In this document: positions 36,568 through 48,143 of the stretch, piece after piece | Numbering within the stretch: position 1 is the first letter of the stretch | Layout: each line of letters starts with the position of its first letter | Source of the DNA: JBAOHV01 sp037045265 | GTDB lineage: Bacteria > Actinomycetota > Acidimicrobiia > Acidimicrobiales > Microtrichaceae | NCBI GenBank assembly: GCA_037045265.1 | Contig: JBAOHV010000019.1 | Coordinates: 372,001 to 436,000 of the forward strand | Length of the DNA: 64,000 bases | Direction: 5' to 3' | The notes under the pieces: generated by a model | Told to the model about the DNA's origin: nothing | What the model saw: the letters and a program-made list of their open reading frames with translations, nothing else | Database searches by the model: none | Translations under genes and position numbers: made by a program

Positions 36568-37357
36568 TCACCCTCGGTCGAGGGCGTCGCGGAAGCTCCC
36601 GACCAGTTCCGCGACCGCGTCCGGCGACCCGGTCTCGAGCACGCGTCGCACGATCGCGGAGCCCACGACCACCCCATCGGCGACCTCGCAGACCTCGACG
36701 GCCTGCTGCGGGGTCGACACCCCGACCCCTACCAGGACCGGTAGATCGGTGACCTGCTTGAGACGTCGAGCGATGACGGTCGCCGAGGCCGCCAGCTGCT
36801 CGCGCTCACCCGTGATGCCCAACAGTCCGACCGCGTAGACGAAGCCCCGTGAACGTTCGACGATGCGGAGCAGTCGGTCATCCGGGGTAGTCGGCGCTGC
36901 CAGCATCACCGTCTCGATCCCTGCAGAATCGGCGGCGGCCGACCATTCGCCGCACTCCTCCAGAGGCAGGTCCGCCAGGATCGTCGCGCTGACGCCCGAC
37001 CCGACGAGCGTGCGAGCGAAGCGCTCCCAACCGAAGCGGTACACGAGGTTCACGTAGGTCATGACCGCCAACGGCACCCCTGCGTCGATCTTCGACAGGT
37101 CCGTCAGCACCGACGCGGGGGTCGCACCGAGCTCGAGTGCCCGCTCCGACGACTCCTGGATCACCGGACCGTCCATGACCGGGTCCGAGAACGGGATGCC
37201 GATCTCGATACCGTCGGCACCTGCCTGCGCCACCGCCTCGACCGTGCGGGTCCAGTCGACCAGACCGCCGGTCAGGTACGGAACAAGGCACTTTCCGCCT
37301 GCGCCGCGACGGGCTTCGAGCGTCTCCTGGAGCCTCGGGAAGGTCGTCGCGACTCAC
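36568..37357 (-). CDS. trpA: Tryptophan synthase alpha subunit (frameshifted near start)
   Basis: About 262 residues. The TIM barrel has the catalytic Glu in DGIEIGIPFSDP and the catalytic Asp in the same run, VNLVYRFGWERF, LADLPLEE and GVGVSTPQQA. It splits indole-glycerol phosphate and passes indole to TrpB. The family N-terminus (RLQETLEARRGAGGKCLVPY) is present, but no start codon lies in its frame. The GTG overlapping the trpB TGA (37357) is one frame off, so a shift at about 37335-37350 is inferred. Confidence 0.92.
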
Positions 37358-38559
37358 AGCTCGTCCCCGAGGATCTGCATCATCTGGGCCACGTCCTTGT
37401 CACCTCGTCCGGACAGGTTCACCACTACCGTGCGCCCCTTCAACCGTTCGCGCTCACGTGCCACCCAGGCGATCGCATGAGCGGACTCGAGCGCCGGGAT
37501 GATTCCCTCGGTGCGTGAGAGCAGACCGAACGCGTCGATCACCTCCGCGTCGGTCACCGGTTCGTAGGTCGCCCGCCCGCTGGCCGCCAGATGGGCGTGC
37601 TCGGGGCCCACACCGGGGTAGTCGAGGCCCGCCGAGATCGACTCCGCCTCGATCACCTGTCCGAACTCGTCCTGGAGCAGGTACGACTTCATGCCGTGCA
37701 CGATTCCCGGCACTCCGTGCCCGACCGCAGCGCCACCGGCCGGCTCGACCCCGACGAGCTCGACGTCGTGGTCCTCGGCGAACCCGGAGAAGATGCCCGC
37801 GGCGTTGGACCCGCCGCCGACGCAAGCGACGACCACGTCCGGTCGGCCGCTGCTGCCAGCACCCTGGGAGTCGCCACCCAGCACTTCCCGGCACTGGCGT
37901 GCGGTCTCGTCGCCGATCACGCGGTGGAACTCGCGCACCATCCAGGGGTACGGGTGTGGGCCCATCACCGACCCCAGGCAGTAGTGGGTGTCCTCCACAG
38001 CCGAAACCCAGTAGCGCATCGCCTCGTTCACCGCGTCCTTGAGCGTGCGGCTGCCCGACAACGCGGGGGTGACCTCGGCGCCGAGCAGACGCATCCTGAA
38101 CACGTTGAGCTCCTGGCGGGCCATGTCGACCTCGCCCATGTACACCAGGCAGTCCATGCCCAGCAGCGCAGCTGCGGTGGCGGTGGCGACTCCGTGCTGA
38201 CCAGCACCCGTCTCGGCCACCAGGCGGCTCTTGCCCATGCGACGGGCCAACAGCGCCTGACCCAGGACGTTGTTGATCTTGTGTGAGCCGGTGTGGTTCA
38301 GGTCCTCGCGTTTGAGGAACAGCCGACAGCCGAGCTCAGCTCCCAGACGATGGCATTCGGTGAGCGGACTGGGGCGGCCGGCGTACTCGACCAGCAGCCG
38401 ATCGAGCTCGGCTCGGAAAGCCGGGTCCGACCATGCGTCACGAAACGCGGCGTCGAGCTCCTGGAGGGCGGGTACGAGGGTCTCGGGCACGAAGGTGCCG
38501 CCGAACTCGCCGAAGCGGCCGTCCGGTCCGGGGGTTCCCATGGTCGCGGTCACGGCCAT
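37354..38559 (-). CDS. trpB: Tryptophan synthase beta subunit
   Basis: A 401-residue PLP enzyme joining indole and serine. The PLP lysine lies in LNHTGSHKINN. LVAETGAGQHGVA and the phosphate-binding GGGSNAAG match the family, and the start GRFGEFGGTFVPETL is canonical. The ATG at 38559 follows the trpF stop by 45 nt and the end overlaps trpA (GTGA), so channelled subunits are translationally coupled. Confidence 0.96.
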   Translation of the reverse strand: MAVTATMGTPGPDGRFGEFGGTFVPETLVPALQELDAAFRDAWSDPAFRAELDRLLVEYAGRPSPLTECHRLGAELGCRLFLKREDLNHTGSHKINNVLGQALLARRMGKSRLVAETGAGQHGVATATAAALLGMDCLVYMGEVDMARQELNVFRMRLLGAEVTPALSGSRTLKDAVNEAMRYWVSAVEDTHYCLGSVMGPHPYPWMVREFHRVIGDETARQCREVLGGDSQGAGSSGRPDVVVACVGGGSNAAGIFSGFAEDHDVELVGVEPAGGAAVGHGVPGIVHGMKSYLLQDEFGQVIEAESISAGLDYPGVGPEHAHLAASGRATYEPVTDAEVIDAFGLLSRTEGIIPALESAHAIAWVARERERLKGRTVVVNLSGRGDKDVAQMMQILGDEL

Positions 38560-38604
38560 GAAGGTACCGTCGGGCCTGCTGGACGCCGAAACCAGATCCG
38601 ACTC

Positions 38605-39303
38605 TCAGACCCCGGATTCGCGCCAGTCGAACGGCACCCTCGCCGCAGCGGCGGGCTCACGGCCCCGGTCGTCGTGACCGGCGCCGACGTCGGCCGGAGC
38701 CGCTGCGCGCGCCGCGTGGATGAAGGCCTGCACCTTGAGCGCGTCCTTGCGGCCCGGCTGACCGCTCACCTCGACGCCGGACGAGACGTCGACTCCCCAC
38801 GGGCGCACCTCGGCGATCCCGGCACCGACGTTGTCGGCCGTGAGCCCTCCGGCCAGGATCAACCTGCGGTTCGATGGCGCTCCTTCGGCGAGCGACCAGT
38901 CGAACACCTTTCCGGACCCCGGTGCGTGCGAGTCCAACAGCACCGCGTCCGCCCCGTAGTCGTCGACGTGTGCGAGCCCAGGGTCGCCCGCTTGGAACGC
39001 AACGATGAGCGCCTGGCAGTAGGGACGGATCAGCGCGGCATCGGCCGGGGTCTCGTGGCCGTGCAGCTGCACACCTCGCAGCTGCGCGTGCTGTGTCGCG
39101 TCTATGACGAACTTGTGGCCCTGGTCGCGGAACACCCCGACCGTGAGGATCTCGGGAGGGAGCCGACGGGCGATGTCACGCGCCGTGCCGGGGGTCACCT
39201 GGCGGGAGCTCGGGGCGAACACGAACCCGATGGCATCGGCGCCGAGGCCGACCGCCATGAGCGCGTCCTCCTCGTTCGTCACTCCACAGATCTTCACGAA
39301 CAC
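38605..39303 (-). CDS. trpF: Phosphoribosylanthranilate isomerase
   Basis: A 232-residue TIM-barrel enzyme: FVKICGVTNEEDAL with the catalytic Cys, GFVFAPSSRQV, VLLDSHAPGSGKVFDW with the catalytic Asp, and GVDVSSGVE at the phosphate site. The C-terminus runs about 30 residues longer than usual (Ala/Arg/Asp-rich). It starts at a GTG 7 nt after TAGGGT. Confidence 0.94.
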   Translation of the reverse strand: MFVKICGVTNEEDALMAVGLGADAIGFVFAPSSRQVTPGTARDIARRLPPEILTVGVFRDQGHKFVIDATQHAQLRGVQLHGHETPADAALIRPYCQALIVAFQAGDPGLAHVDDYGADAVLLDSHAPGSGKVFDWSLAEGAPSNRRLILAGGLTADNVGAGIAEVRPWGVDVSSGVEVSGQPGRKDALKVQAFIHAARAAAPADVGAGHDDRGREPAAAARVPFDWRESGV

Positions 39304-39310
39304 GCGCTCG

Positions 39311-39316
39311 ACCCTA
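39311..39316 (-). promoter_or_regulatory. -10 box of trpF (leaderless)
   Basis: TAGGGT on the minus strand ends 7 nt before the GTG at 39303; trpFBA may start here. Confidence 0.5.
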
Positions 39317-39353
39317 GCGACCGTCCAGCGCCGGACCGCGGCACGTTCGCCGG

Positions 39354-40157
39354 TCAGCGACTCAGCGGCACCCTGAGAGCTGCCAGAGCGGCGCCGGGAT
39401 CGTCGGACGTCACCAGGTGCTCCCCGACCAGAACTGCGTGGTAGCCGGCCGCGGCGAGAGCCTCGGCATCGTGGCGCCCGCGGACTCCCGACTCCGCCAC
39501 CCGCACGGTGCCCTGCGGCATCCGCCCGCCCACCCTCACCGCGCGTTCCTGGTCCACCTCGAAGGTGACCAGGTCGCGTTGGTTCACCCCGAGCAGCGCC
39601 GAGCCCAGCCCCTTCTCCCCCAGCGCCTCCAGCGCCCGATCGAGCTCGTCCTCGTCGTGGAGCTCGACGAGGACGTCGAGGCCCAGCTCGACCGCCAGGG
39701 CCGTGAGATCGGCAAGCTCGGAATCGTCGAGGGCTGCGACGATCAACAGCACGCAGTCGGCCCCCATCAGCCGGGCGTCGCAGACGTCGTTCGCGGCGAC
39801 CGTGAAGTCCTTGCGGAGAACCGGCAGGTCGACAGCCGAACGCGCCGCCGCGAGGTCCTCGGGCGAGCCGCCGAAGTGGTCCGAGTCGGTGAGCACCGAG
39901 AGACAGCTCGCGCCACCGTCGCGGTAGGCACGGGCGAGCGACGCCGGGTCGAGATCGGGGGCCAACGGCCCCTTCGACGGCGAGCGCCTCTTGATCTCGG
40001 CTATGACCCGCAGCGAATCGCCCTCGATGAGCGCCGAGCGGAACCCACGCGTCGACTCGAGCGCTGCTGCTCGCTCGACGAGGACGTCGGTCCTGCGCCG
40101 GTCGTCCGTGGCACGACGCCGGTGGGTGTCCAGGATCGCGTCCAGGTAGGTGGCCAT
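39354..40157 (-). CDS. trpC: Indole-3-glycerol phosphate synthase
   Basis: A 267-residue TIM barrel that decarboxylates and closes the indole ring. Catalytic residues lie in EIKRRSPSKGP (Lys, Ser), VLRKDF (Lys), LVELHDEDEL (Glu), LGVNQRDL (Asn) and VAESGV (Glu, Ser). TAGGGT (40172-40167) precedes the ATG by 9 nt. It stands alone from trpF, unlike the enteric TrpCF fusion. Confidence 0.95.
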   Translation of the reverse strand: MATYLDAILDTHRRRATDDRRRTDVLVERAAALESTRGFRSALIEGDSLRVIAEIKRRSPSKGPLAPDLDPASLARAYRDGGASCLSVLTDSDHFGGSPEDLAAARSAVDLPVLRKDFTVAANDVCDARLMGADCVLLIVAALDDSELADLTALAVELGLDVLVELHDEDELDRALEALGEKGLGSALLGVNQRDLVTFEVDQERAVRVGGRMPQGTVRVAESGVRGRHDAEALAAAGYHAVLVGEHLVTSDDPGAALAALRVPLSR

Positions 40158-40203
40158 CGCCCGGCGACCCTACAGGCGGTTTCGCCACCTGCTCGCACCC
40201 GCT

Positions 40204-41103
40204 TCAGCCGACGAGCGGGACTTCACGGGCCTGGGCACGACACTCGCGCTGCCCGCCGTGTCGGTCCCTCCAGCGGAGGATCACGTCGGCGGGAGGCTCG
40301 ACAGAGCGATGGAGGAGGGTGAGCCCGATACGTGAGTCGAAAGCGGGCGATTCGGCGACGCTGCTCAGCAGCCCACGTACCTGGCCGTCGGCGACCACCT
40401 CGGCGCCGACCGGGGGCTCAGCGCCGTCTTCGACGACGACTCCCCTGAGGTGCCTGGGCGTGTTGCTACCACGTGAGTCGACCCGTGCCACCAGCTCCTG
40501 GCCGGTGTAGCAGCCCTTGGTGAAGCTCACCGAGGCGTCGACGAGCCAGCTGCCGGCCTCGGCTGGGATCACCGACGCCTCGCCACCGATCGGGAACTCA
40601 GAGCCCATGGCCGGCCAGCCGCGCTCGACGCGCACCGCCTCGAACGAGGCTTCGTCGACGACGGGGATCCCGTCGGGCACTTCGACCGACGCGCCGAGCA
40701 GGTCCACGCCGGAGACGCCGGGCCAGCCGACAGCAGCCGCCAGCTCGCCCGGCTCGGCCACCTCACCTGGCGACGGGCAGTCGGGTCCGCGCATCGACAC
40801 CAGGTCCCAACGAACGAGCTCCATCTCGACCTTCTCACGAAGCTTGAACCTCCCGAGACGTTCCAGCACCACGGACCCGGCGCCGCCCTCGGCATCGATG
40901 AGGATCTCGTCGTCGGACTCACATCCCCAGACCCTGACCCAGGCGACCAACCTGCCGGCCGGGTCGAGCAGAAGGCTGCGGGTCGACCCACCGGACCCGA
41001 GCACGCTCACGTCGGCGGACAGCTGGGTCTGCAGGAACCGCCGGGTGTCGGGACCCTGGATCGCGATCACGTCGCAGGTCCGCTTCAGCGCTGCCCACGC
41101 CAT
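40204..41103 (-). CDS. ygfZ: YgfZ/GcvT-like folate-binding protein
   Basis: A 299-residue relative of the glycine-cleavage T protein. The diagnostic YgfZ motif KGCYTGQE (then LVARVDSRG) carries the conserved Cys. The N-terminal VIAIQGPDTRRFLQTQLSADV is also typical. YgfZ uses folate to help repair or assemble FeS clusters and supports enzymes such as MiaB and other radical SAM proteins. Its place inside the trp genes is probably incidental. It ends 46 nt before trpC starts. Confidence 0.9.
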   Translation of the reverse strand: MAWAALKRTCDVIAIQGPDTRRFLQTQLSADVSVLGSGGSTRSLLLDPAGRLVAWVRVWGCESDDEILIDAEGGAGSVVLERLGRFKLREKVEMELVRWDLVSMRGPDCPSPGEVAEPGELAAAVGWPGVSGVDLLGASVEVPDGIPVVDEASFEAVRVERGWPAMGSEFPIGGEASVIPAEAGSWLVDASVSFTKGCYTGQELVARVDSRGSNTPRHLRGVVVEDGAEPPVGAEVVADGQVRGLLSSVAESPAFDSRIGLTLLHRSVEPPADVILRWRDRHGGQRECRAQAREVPLVG

Positions 41104-41139
41104 CTCGTATCGCTCTGTAGCCGGTTTCGACGACCATGA

Positions 41140-42732
<1,593 letters not shown>

Positions 42733-42736
<4 letters not shown>

Positions 42737-43098
42737 GCGCCGAATTCACGGAAGAAGCAGCTGTACGCGCCGGTGTGACACGCCCCGTTTCCCTCCTGTT
42801 CGACCTTGAAGAGCAAGGTGTCACCGTCGCAGTCGTACGCCGCGCTGCGGATGAACTGACGGTCGCCCGAGGTGTCGCCCTTGCGCCACACCTCCTGTCG
42901 TGACCGGGACCAGAACACCGTTCGTCCCTGCTCGAGGCTCAGACGGAGCGTCTCGGCGTTCATCCATGCCATCATCAGCACTTCACCGGTGGCGATGTCC
43001 TGCACGATCGCAGGAACCAGCCCATCGGCGTCGTAGCGGACCTGTTCCAGGTCATGTTCGCGAACTGGAACCGGGGTCACGGCGGGCGAGTCGGCCAT
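42733..43098 (-). CDS. hisI: Phosphoribosyl-AMP cyclohydrolase
   Basis: A 121-residue stand-alone HisI: MMAWMNAETLRLSLEQGRTVFWSRSR, WRKGDTSGD, the metal-binding DCDGDTLLF and CHTGAYSCF. It performs step 3 of histidine synthesis; HisE is not fused. It is separated from the other his genes by three unrelated genes and overlaps trpE instead. TACGAT precedes the ATG by 6 nt. Confidence 0.95.
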
Positions 43099-43104
43099 CT
43101 CCTC

Positions 43105-43110
43105 ATCGTA
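43105..43110 (-). promoter_or_regulatory. -10 box of hisI-trpE
   Basis: TACGAT on the minus strand ends 6 nt before the ATG at 43098. The spacer GAGGAG also resembles a ribosome site, so the transcript start is less certain. Confidence 0.45.
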
Positions 43111-43171
43111 GGAGCGGCGCCGCGTCGCACCGAAACGCGATGCTCGACCGCCCATCGCGGATCGGAGCCGG

Positions 43172-43535
43172 TCACAGGTACAGGCCGGTCGCGCCCTCCT
43201 CGAGGCGCTCGGCCGCGACCGTGTGGATGTCACGTTCGCGGCAGGATGATGAACGTCTCGGCGTGGAGCTCGATCTCGTAGAGGTCCTCGGGGTTGAACA
43301 GGACGTGATCGCCCTCCTGCACGGCCCGCACGTTGGGACCAGCGGCACGGACCTCGGCCCAGGCGAGGCGCTTGCCGATCTGGGCGGTGGCGGGGATGAC
43401 GATGCCACCAGCCGAACGGCGCTCCTGGTCTGCGTCGTCCAGCTTCACCAGGATGCGGTCGTTGAGCATACGCATCGGCATCCGCTCATCGGGTGTGGAG
43501 TCCGCGGGGGCAGCGGTCTCCGTAGGTTCTGTCAT
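43172..43535 (-). CDS. GroES/Cpn10-family chaperonin-like protein (frameshifted at end)
   Basis: About 120 residues: a ~25-residue acidic N-terminal extension, then a Cpn10 fold (PMRMLNDRILVKLDD, the Gly-Gly IVIP roof-loop region, VRAVQEGDHVLFNPEDLYEIEL). The frame shifts near 43238; one frame over, after FIIL, comes RERDIHTVAAERLEEG with a stop at 43172. No groEL is next to it, so it may be a divergent paralogue rather than the main co-chaperonin. TACGGT (43548-43543) lies 7 nt before the ATG. Confidence 0.75.
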
Positions 43536-43542
43536 GGTCTGC

Positions 43543-43548
43543 ACCGTA
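43543..43548 (-). promoter_or_regulatory. -10 box of the Cpn10-like gene (leaderless)
   Basis: TACGGT on the minus strand, 7 nt before the ATG at 43535. Confidence 0.5.
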
Positions 43549-43559
43549 CCCGGCACCGC

Positions 43560-44498
43560 TCAGTGCATCTCCCGGGTGGCCGGCAGCACCTCGGCCGCGA
43601 TCAGCTCCAGGTGGTCCAGGTCGCCGATGTCGAGCACCTGCAGGTACACCCTGTCGATCCCCTCGTGGGCGAAGCCGGCGAGCTTGTCGACCACGGCCGT
43701 CGGCGTGCCAGCCAGACCGTTCGATGCCAACTCATCTACCTCACGCCCGATCGACCCGGCCCTGCGAACGACCTCGGCGTCGTCCTGCCCACAGCAGACG
43801 ACCTGCGCAGCGGAGCGCAGCACGCTCGAGGGGTCGCGGCCGATCGCCGTGCACGCCGCGTCCACGTTCGCCTGCAACGCGACCGTCTCCGCCAACCGGG
43901 CAAAAGGCACGTTGAACTCGGCGGCGAACGCCGCCACCAGAGCAGGGGTGCGTCGGGGACCGAGCCCACCGATGATCACCGGAGGCCCTCCGGCCTGCAC
44001 GGGACGGGGCAGCGCTGGCGAGTCGATCAACGGCCAGACCGGACCGTCGTGGATGAACGGCTCGCCCGCCGGTGTCGACCACATGCCGCTGATGATGCTC
44101 AGCTGCTCCTCGAGTCGGTCGAAGCGCTCGCCGAGCGACGGGAAGGGGATCCCGTAGGCGCTGTGCTCCCCGTCGAACCAGCCCGCACCGATGCCCAGCT
44201 CGACGCGGCCGCCGGACATCTCGTCGACCTGCGCGACCGCGATCGCTAGCGGGCCCGGGTGCCGGAAGGTCGCCGAGGTCACGAGCGTGCCGAGCCGGAT
44301 CGTCGATGTCTCCCTGGCGATCGCGCCGAGCGTCACCCACGAGTCGGTCGGCCCCGGCAGCCCGTCGCCACTCATGTGCAGGTAGTGGTCGGACCTGAAG
44401 AAGGCATCGAAGCCGAGCCGCTCCGCTGCTCGGGCAACGGCGAGCTGCTGTACGTAGGTGGCGCCCTGTTGTGGTTCGACGAAGATCCGCAGGTCCAT
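43560..44498 (-). CDS. LLM-class F420-dependent oxidoreductase
   Basis: A 312-residue luciferase-like TIM barrel: AVARAAERLGFDAFFRSDHYLHM, TIRLGTLVTSATFRHPG and GRVELGIGAGWFDGEHSAYGIPF. These are the cofactor and substrate regions shared by F420-dependent enzymes of Actinobacteria. F420 rather than FMN is inferred from the family. The ATG at 44498 lies 6 nt after TAGGTT, with no ribosome site. The substrate is unknown. Confidence 0.88.
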   Translation of the reverse strand: MDLRIFVEPQQGATYVQQLAVARAAERLGFDAFFRSDHYLHMSGDGLPGPTDSWVTLGAIARETSTIRLGTLVTSATFRHPGPLAIAVAQVDEMSGGRVELGIGAGWFDGEHSAYGIPFPSLGERFDRLEEQLSIISGMWSTPAGEPFIHDGPVWPLIDSPALPRPVQAGGPPVIIGGLGPRRTPALVAAFAAEFNVPFARLAETVALQANVDAACTAIGRDPSSVLRSAAQVVCCGQDDAEVVRRAGSIGREVDELASNGLAGTPTAVVDKLAGFAHEGIDRVYLQVLDIGDLDHLELIAAEVLPATREMH

Positions 44499-44504
44499 CG
44501 GAGG

Positions 44505-44510
44505 AACCTA
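44505..44510 (-). promoter_or_regulatory. -10 box of the LLM gene (leaderless)
   Basis: TAGGTT on the minus strand ends 6 nt before the ATG at 44498. It is 19 nt from the -10 of the divergent PIG-L gene. Confidence 0.5.
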
Positions 44511-44528
44511 GCGCCGCGGTCGCACCGC

Positions 44529-44534
44529 TACGGT
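44529..44534 (+). promoter_or_regulatory. -10 box of the PIG-L gene (leaderless)
   Basis: TACGGT ends 8 nt before the GTG at 44543. Confidence 0.5.
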
Positions 44535-44542
44535 CTGGCGAC

Positions 44543-45331
44543 GTGGCAACCGTCGCGTTCCTGCACGCGCACCCCGATGACGAAGCGATCTTCAGCGGCG
44601 GCACCATCTCCGCGCTCGCGGCCGCCGGGCACAGGGTCGTGCTCATCGTCGCCACCAGCGGAGAGCTCGGCATGGACGACGTCGCGACGCCACCCGGCGG
44701 CGCTGCGGGCGTCGAGCTGGGCAGGGCGCGACGTGCCGAGGTCGAACTGGCAGCGGACATCCTGGGTGTGCACTCGCTGCACCACCTGGAATACCGGGAC
44801 TCCGGCCTGGCGGGTGACCCGGCGAACGACGCGGCGGACTCGTTCTGGTCCGCCGATCCGACTGTCGCGGCCGAGCGCGTCGCCACCCTGCTGCGCGCCG
44901 AGGCGGCCGACACGCTCGTCGTCTACGACGACCACGGCATCTACGGCCACCCGGACCACGTCAAGGGCCACGAGGTGGGGCTCGCCGCGGCCGATCTGGC
45001 AGGGACCCGCTGGCGCTACGAGATGACCGTCGATCGCGAGTACCTGCACTTCGTAGAGACGCACCTCGTCGAAGAGGCGGCACTGGCGGGTGATCTGGGT
45101 CTGGCCCGCTCGAGCATCGGAACTGCGTCGGTCGAGGTCGACCTGATACTCGACATCAGGGCGCACCTGGGGAACAAGCGTGTGGCGATGGCCGCACACA
45201 GCAGTCAGCTGCCCGAACACGCGCCGGTGTTCGGACTCGCCCCGGAGCATTTCGAAGCTGTCTACGGCTGGGAGTGGTACCGCCGCCTTGGCCCCGCCGC
45301 TGGACCGCTCGACGACCTCGGAGCTCGCTGA
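44543..45331 (+). CDS. PIG-L family deacetylase (MshB/LmbE-like)
   Basis: A 262-residue zinc deacetylase. LHAHPDDEAIFSGG holds the two zinc ligands and the catalytic Asp; GIYGHPDHVKGH gives the third ligand. Members deacetylate GlcNAc conjugates, including MshB and the Mca amidase of mycothiol metabolism. mshD lies 6 kb away, which makes a mycothiol role possible but unproven. It is convergent with hisF (2-nt gap). Confidence 0.88.
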   Translation: MATVAFLHAHPDDEAIFSGGTISALAAAGHRVVLIVATSGELGMDDVATPPGGAAGVELGRARRAEVELAADILGVHSLHHLEYRDSGLAGDPANDAADSFWSADPTVAAERVATLLRAEAADTLVVYDDHGIYGHPDHVKGHEVGLAAADLAGTRWRYEMTVDREYLHFVETHLVEEAALAGDLGLARSSIGTASVEVDLILDIRAHLGNKRVAMAAHSSQLPEHAPVFGLAPEHFEAVYGWEWYRRLGPAAGPLDDLGAR

Positions 45332-45333
45332 GA

Positions 45334-46100
<767 letters not shown>

Positions 46101-46104
<4 letters not shown>

Positions 46105-46841
46105 GACGCTCCCCCCGCCGTGCAGGCTGCGACACCTTCGGCGACGCTGAACGCACGCTCGTAGATCGCCCGACCGGCGATCACGCCCGACAGCCGCCGG
46201 CCGGCGGACTCGAGTCGGGTCAGAGCATGCAGGTCGTCCAGGGTGCCGACTCCGCCGGAGGCGATGACGGGTATCGAAGTGGACGCGAGCACCTGTGCCA
46301 GACCGTCCACGTCGGGGCCGACGAGTGTGCCGTCGCGGCTGATCTCGGTCACCACCAGCGCTGCTACGCCGGCGTCCTCGAACGCTGATGCGAGATCGAG
46401 CAGATCCGAGCCGGAACCTTCGAGCCAGCCGCGCACCGCCACGTCGCGGCCGCGTGCATCGAGCCCGACGGCAACGGGGTGCCGGGCCGCGAGTCGCCGT
46501 ACGAACTGCGGGTCCTCGAGCGCAGCGGTTCCCACCACGACCCGCGCAACCCCGGCGGCGAACAGGGCCTCAGCAGCGTCCTCGTCACGCACACCACCGC
46601 CGCTCTGCACCGGCACGGACACCCCCGCAGCTATCGCCGCGACGACAGCCCGATTGACCGGCTCACCTGTACGGGCGGCGTCGAGATCCACGACATGGAT
46701 CCACGGCGCGCCTTCGGCTTCGAAGGCGCGGGCCTGGGCGACGGGGTCGTCGCCGTAGACGGTCTCCCGGTCGTAGTCGCCCTGGTAGAGGCGGACACAG
46801 CGCCCACCGAGCAGGTCGATGGCCGGATAGAGGTCGATCAC
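46101..46841 (-). CDS. hisA: ProFAR isomerase HisA (may be PriA-like)
   Basis: A 246-residue half-barrel repeat enzyme: LYPAIDLLGGRCVRLYQGDY (catalytic Asp), VVDLDAARTGEP, VQSGGGVRDED, TEISRDGTLVGPD and VIASGGVGTLDDL. Some actinobacteria use one bifunctional PriA for both HisA and TrpF reactions, but a separate trpF is present here, so ordinary HisA is likelier. GTGA overlap with hisH. Confidence 0.94.
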
Positions 46842-47497
46842 TGCTGCTCCCCCGCCCCCGCGGGAGCACCCGCTGCGAGCCGTACGAAGTTCTCGAGCAC
46901 GGCGAGCCCGCCACGACCGGACTTCTCCGGGTGGAACTGCGTCGCGTGCACGTTGTCGCGCCAGGCAGCCGCGGTGACCGGGCCCCCGTAGTCGCAGGTC
47001 GCTGCCACGTCGGCGTTCGCCTCGGCGGCGAACGAGTGCACGAAGTACATCCACGGCCGGTCACCGAGACCGTCGAAGAGCGGCGATGGCACGGTGACGT
47101 CGAGCTGGTTCCACTGCATCTGCGGTCGCTTGACGCTGTCGGGGAGGCGGCGCACCGCCCCCGACAGGACCCCGAGGCCGGAGACGCCGGGCGTCTCGTC
47201 CGATGCTTCGTAGAGCAGTTGCATGCCGACGCAGATCCCCAGGAACGGCTGCCCGGCGGAGATCGCGTCGAGCGCCACCTCGTCGAGACCCGTCCGTGCC
47301 AGCTCCTCACGACAGCGCCCGAACGCGCCGACCCCCGGCAGCACTACGCCGTCCGCCTCGGCGACGACGTCAGCGTCGGTGGTCAGGTGGGCGTCGGCCC
47401 CAACGTGCTCCAGGGCCTTCTGGGCGGATCGCAGGTTGCCGATCCCGTAGTCGAGGACGGCGATGACCGGACGCGCCGAGCCGGGTCGTGCGGTCAC
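46838..47497 (-). CDS. hisH: Imidazole glycerol phosphate synthase glutaminase HisH
   Basis: A 219-residue class I amidotransferase with the catalytic Cys in FLGICVGMQLLYE and the His-Glu pair in ATQFHPEKSG. VLDYGIGNLRSAQKALE is the usual start. It feeds ammonia to HisF. The GTG at 47497 overlaps the hisB stop (GTGA). Confidence 0.96.
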   Translation of the reverse strand: MTARPGSARPVIAVLDYGIGNLRSAQKALEHVGADAHLTTDADVVAEADGVVLPGVGAFGRCREELARTGLDEVALDAISAGQPFLGICVGMQLLYEASDETPGVSGLGVLSGAVRRLPDSVKRPQMQWNQLDVTVPSPLFDGLGDRPWMYFVHSFAAEANADVAATCDYGGPVTAAAWRDNVHATQFHPEKSGRGGLAVLENFVRLAAGAPAGAGEQQ

Positions 47498-48099
47498 AGA
47501 ACTCCCTTGGTCGACGGGACCGCCGTCCCTTCGACGCGGACCGCCTCGCGCAGCGCGCGGGCCACGGCCTTGGTCGATGCCTCGATGATGTGGTGGGTGT
47601 TGCGCCCACGGACCAGCGTCATGTGAAGCGTGAGCCCCGCCGCGGTGACCACCGCGCGCCAGAACTCCTCCATCAGCTGCGGGTCGAACGGCGGGTCTCC
47701 CAGGATCTTCTCTCCCGGAGGGTCGATCTCGTAGTGGAGGTACGGGCGGCCGGACAGGTCGAGCACCGCCTCGACGACGGCCTCGTCGAGCGGCACCCGT
47801 ATCGACGAGAAGCGGCGGACGCCGGCCTTGTCGCCCAGCGCGTCGCGCAGGACGGCGCCGAGCAGGATGCCCGTGTCCTCGACGGTGTGGTGCGAGTCGA
47901 TCTCGATGTCACCGTCGGCGCGCACGGTCAGGTCCATGCCTCCGTGACGCCCCAGCTGGTCCAGCATGTGGTCGAAGAACGGCAGGCCGGTGTTGCAGTC
48001 GGTGCGGCCGCTGCCGTCGACGTCGAGCTCGATCGCTATGTCGGTCTCGGCTGTTCGTCGCGACGCACTCGCGGCACGTGCGGAGGATTCGGTGCTCAC
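47494..48099 (-). CDS. hisB: Imidazoleglycerol-phosphate dehydratase
   Basis: A 201-residue single-domain dehydratase with the paired manganese motifs IDSHHTVEDTGI and NTHHIIEAS, and LPFFDHMLDQLGRHG. It lacks the phosphatase domain of enteric HisB, so histidinol-phosphatase must be elsewhere. The GTG at 48099 starts 45 nt after the hisC stop. Confidence 0.96.
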   Translation of the reverse strand: MSTESSARAASASRRTAETDIAIELDVDGSGRTDCNTGLPFFDHMLDQLGRHGGMDLTVRADGDIEIDSHHTVEDTGILLGAVLRDALGDKAGVRRFSSIRVPLDEAVVEAVLDLSGRPYLHYEIDPPGEKILGDPPFDPQLMEEFWRAVVTAAGLTLHMTLVRGRNTHHIIEASTKAVARALREAVRVEGTAVPSTKGVL

Positions 48100-48143
48100 G
48101 CCGTCCAGACTCCCACAGGGCCGCTCGCCGGGTGGAACGCGAA

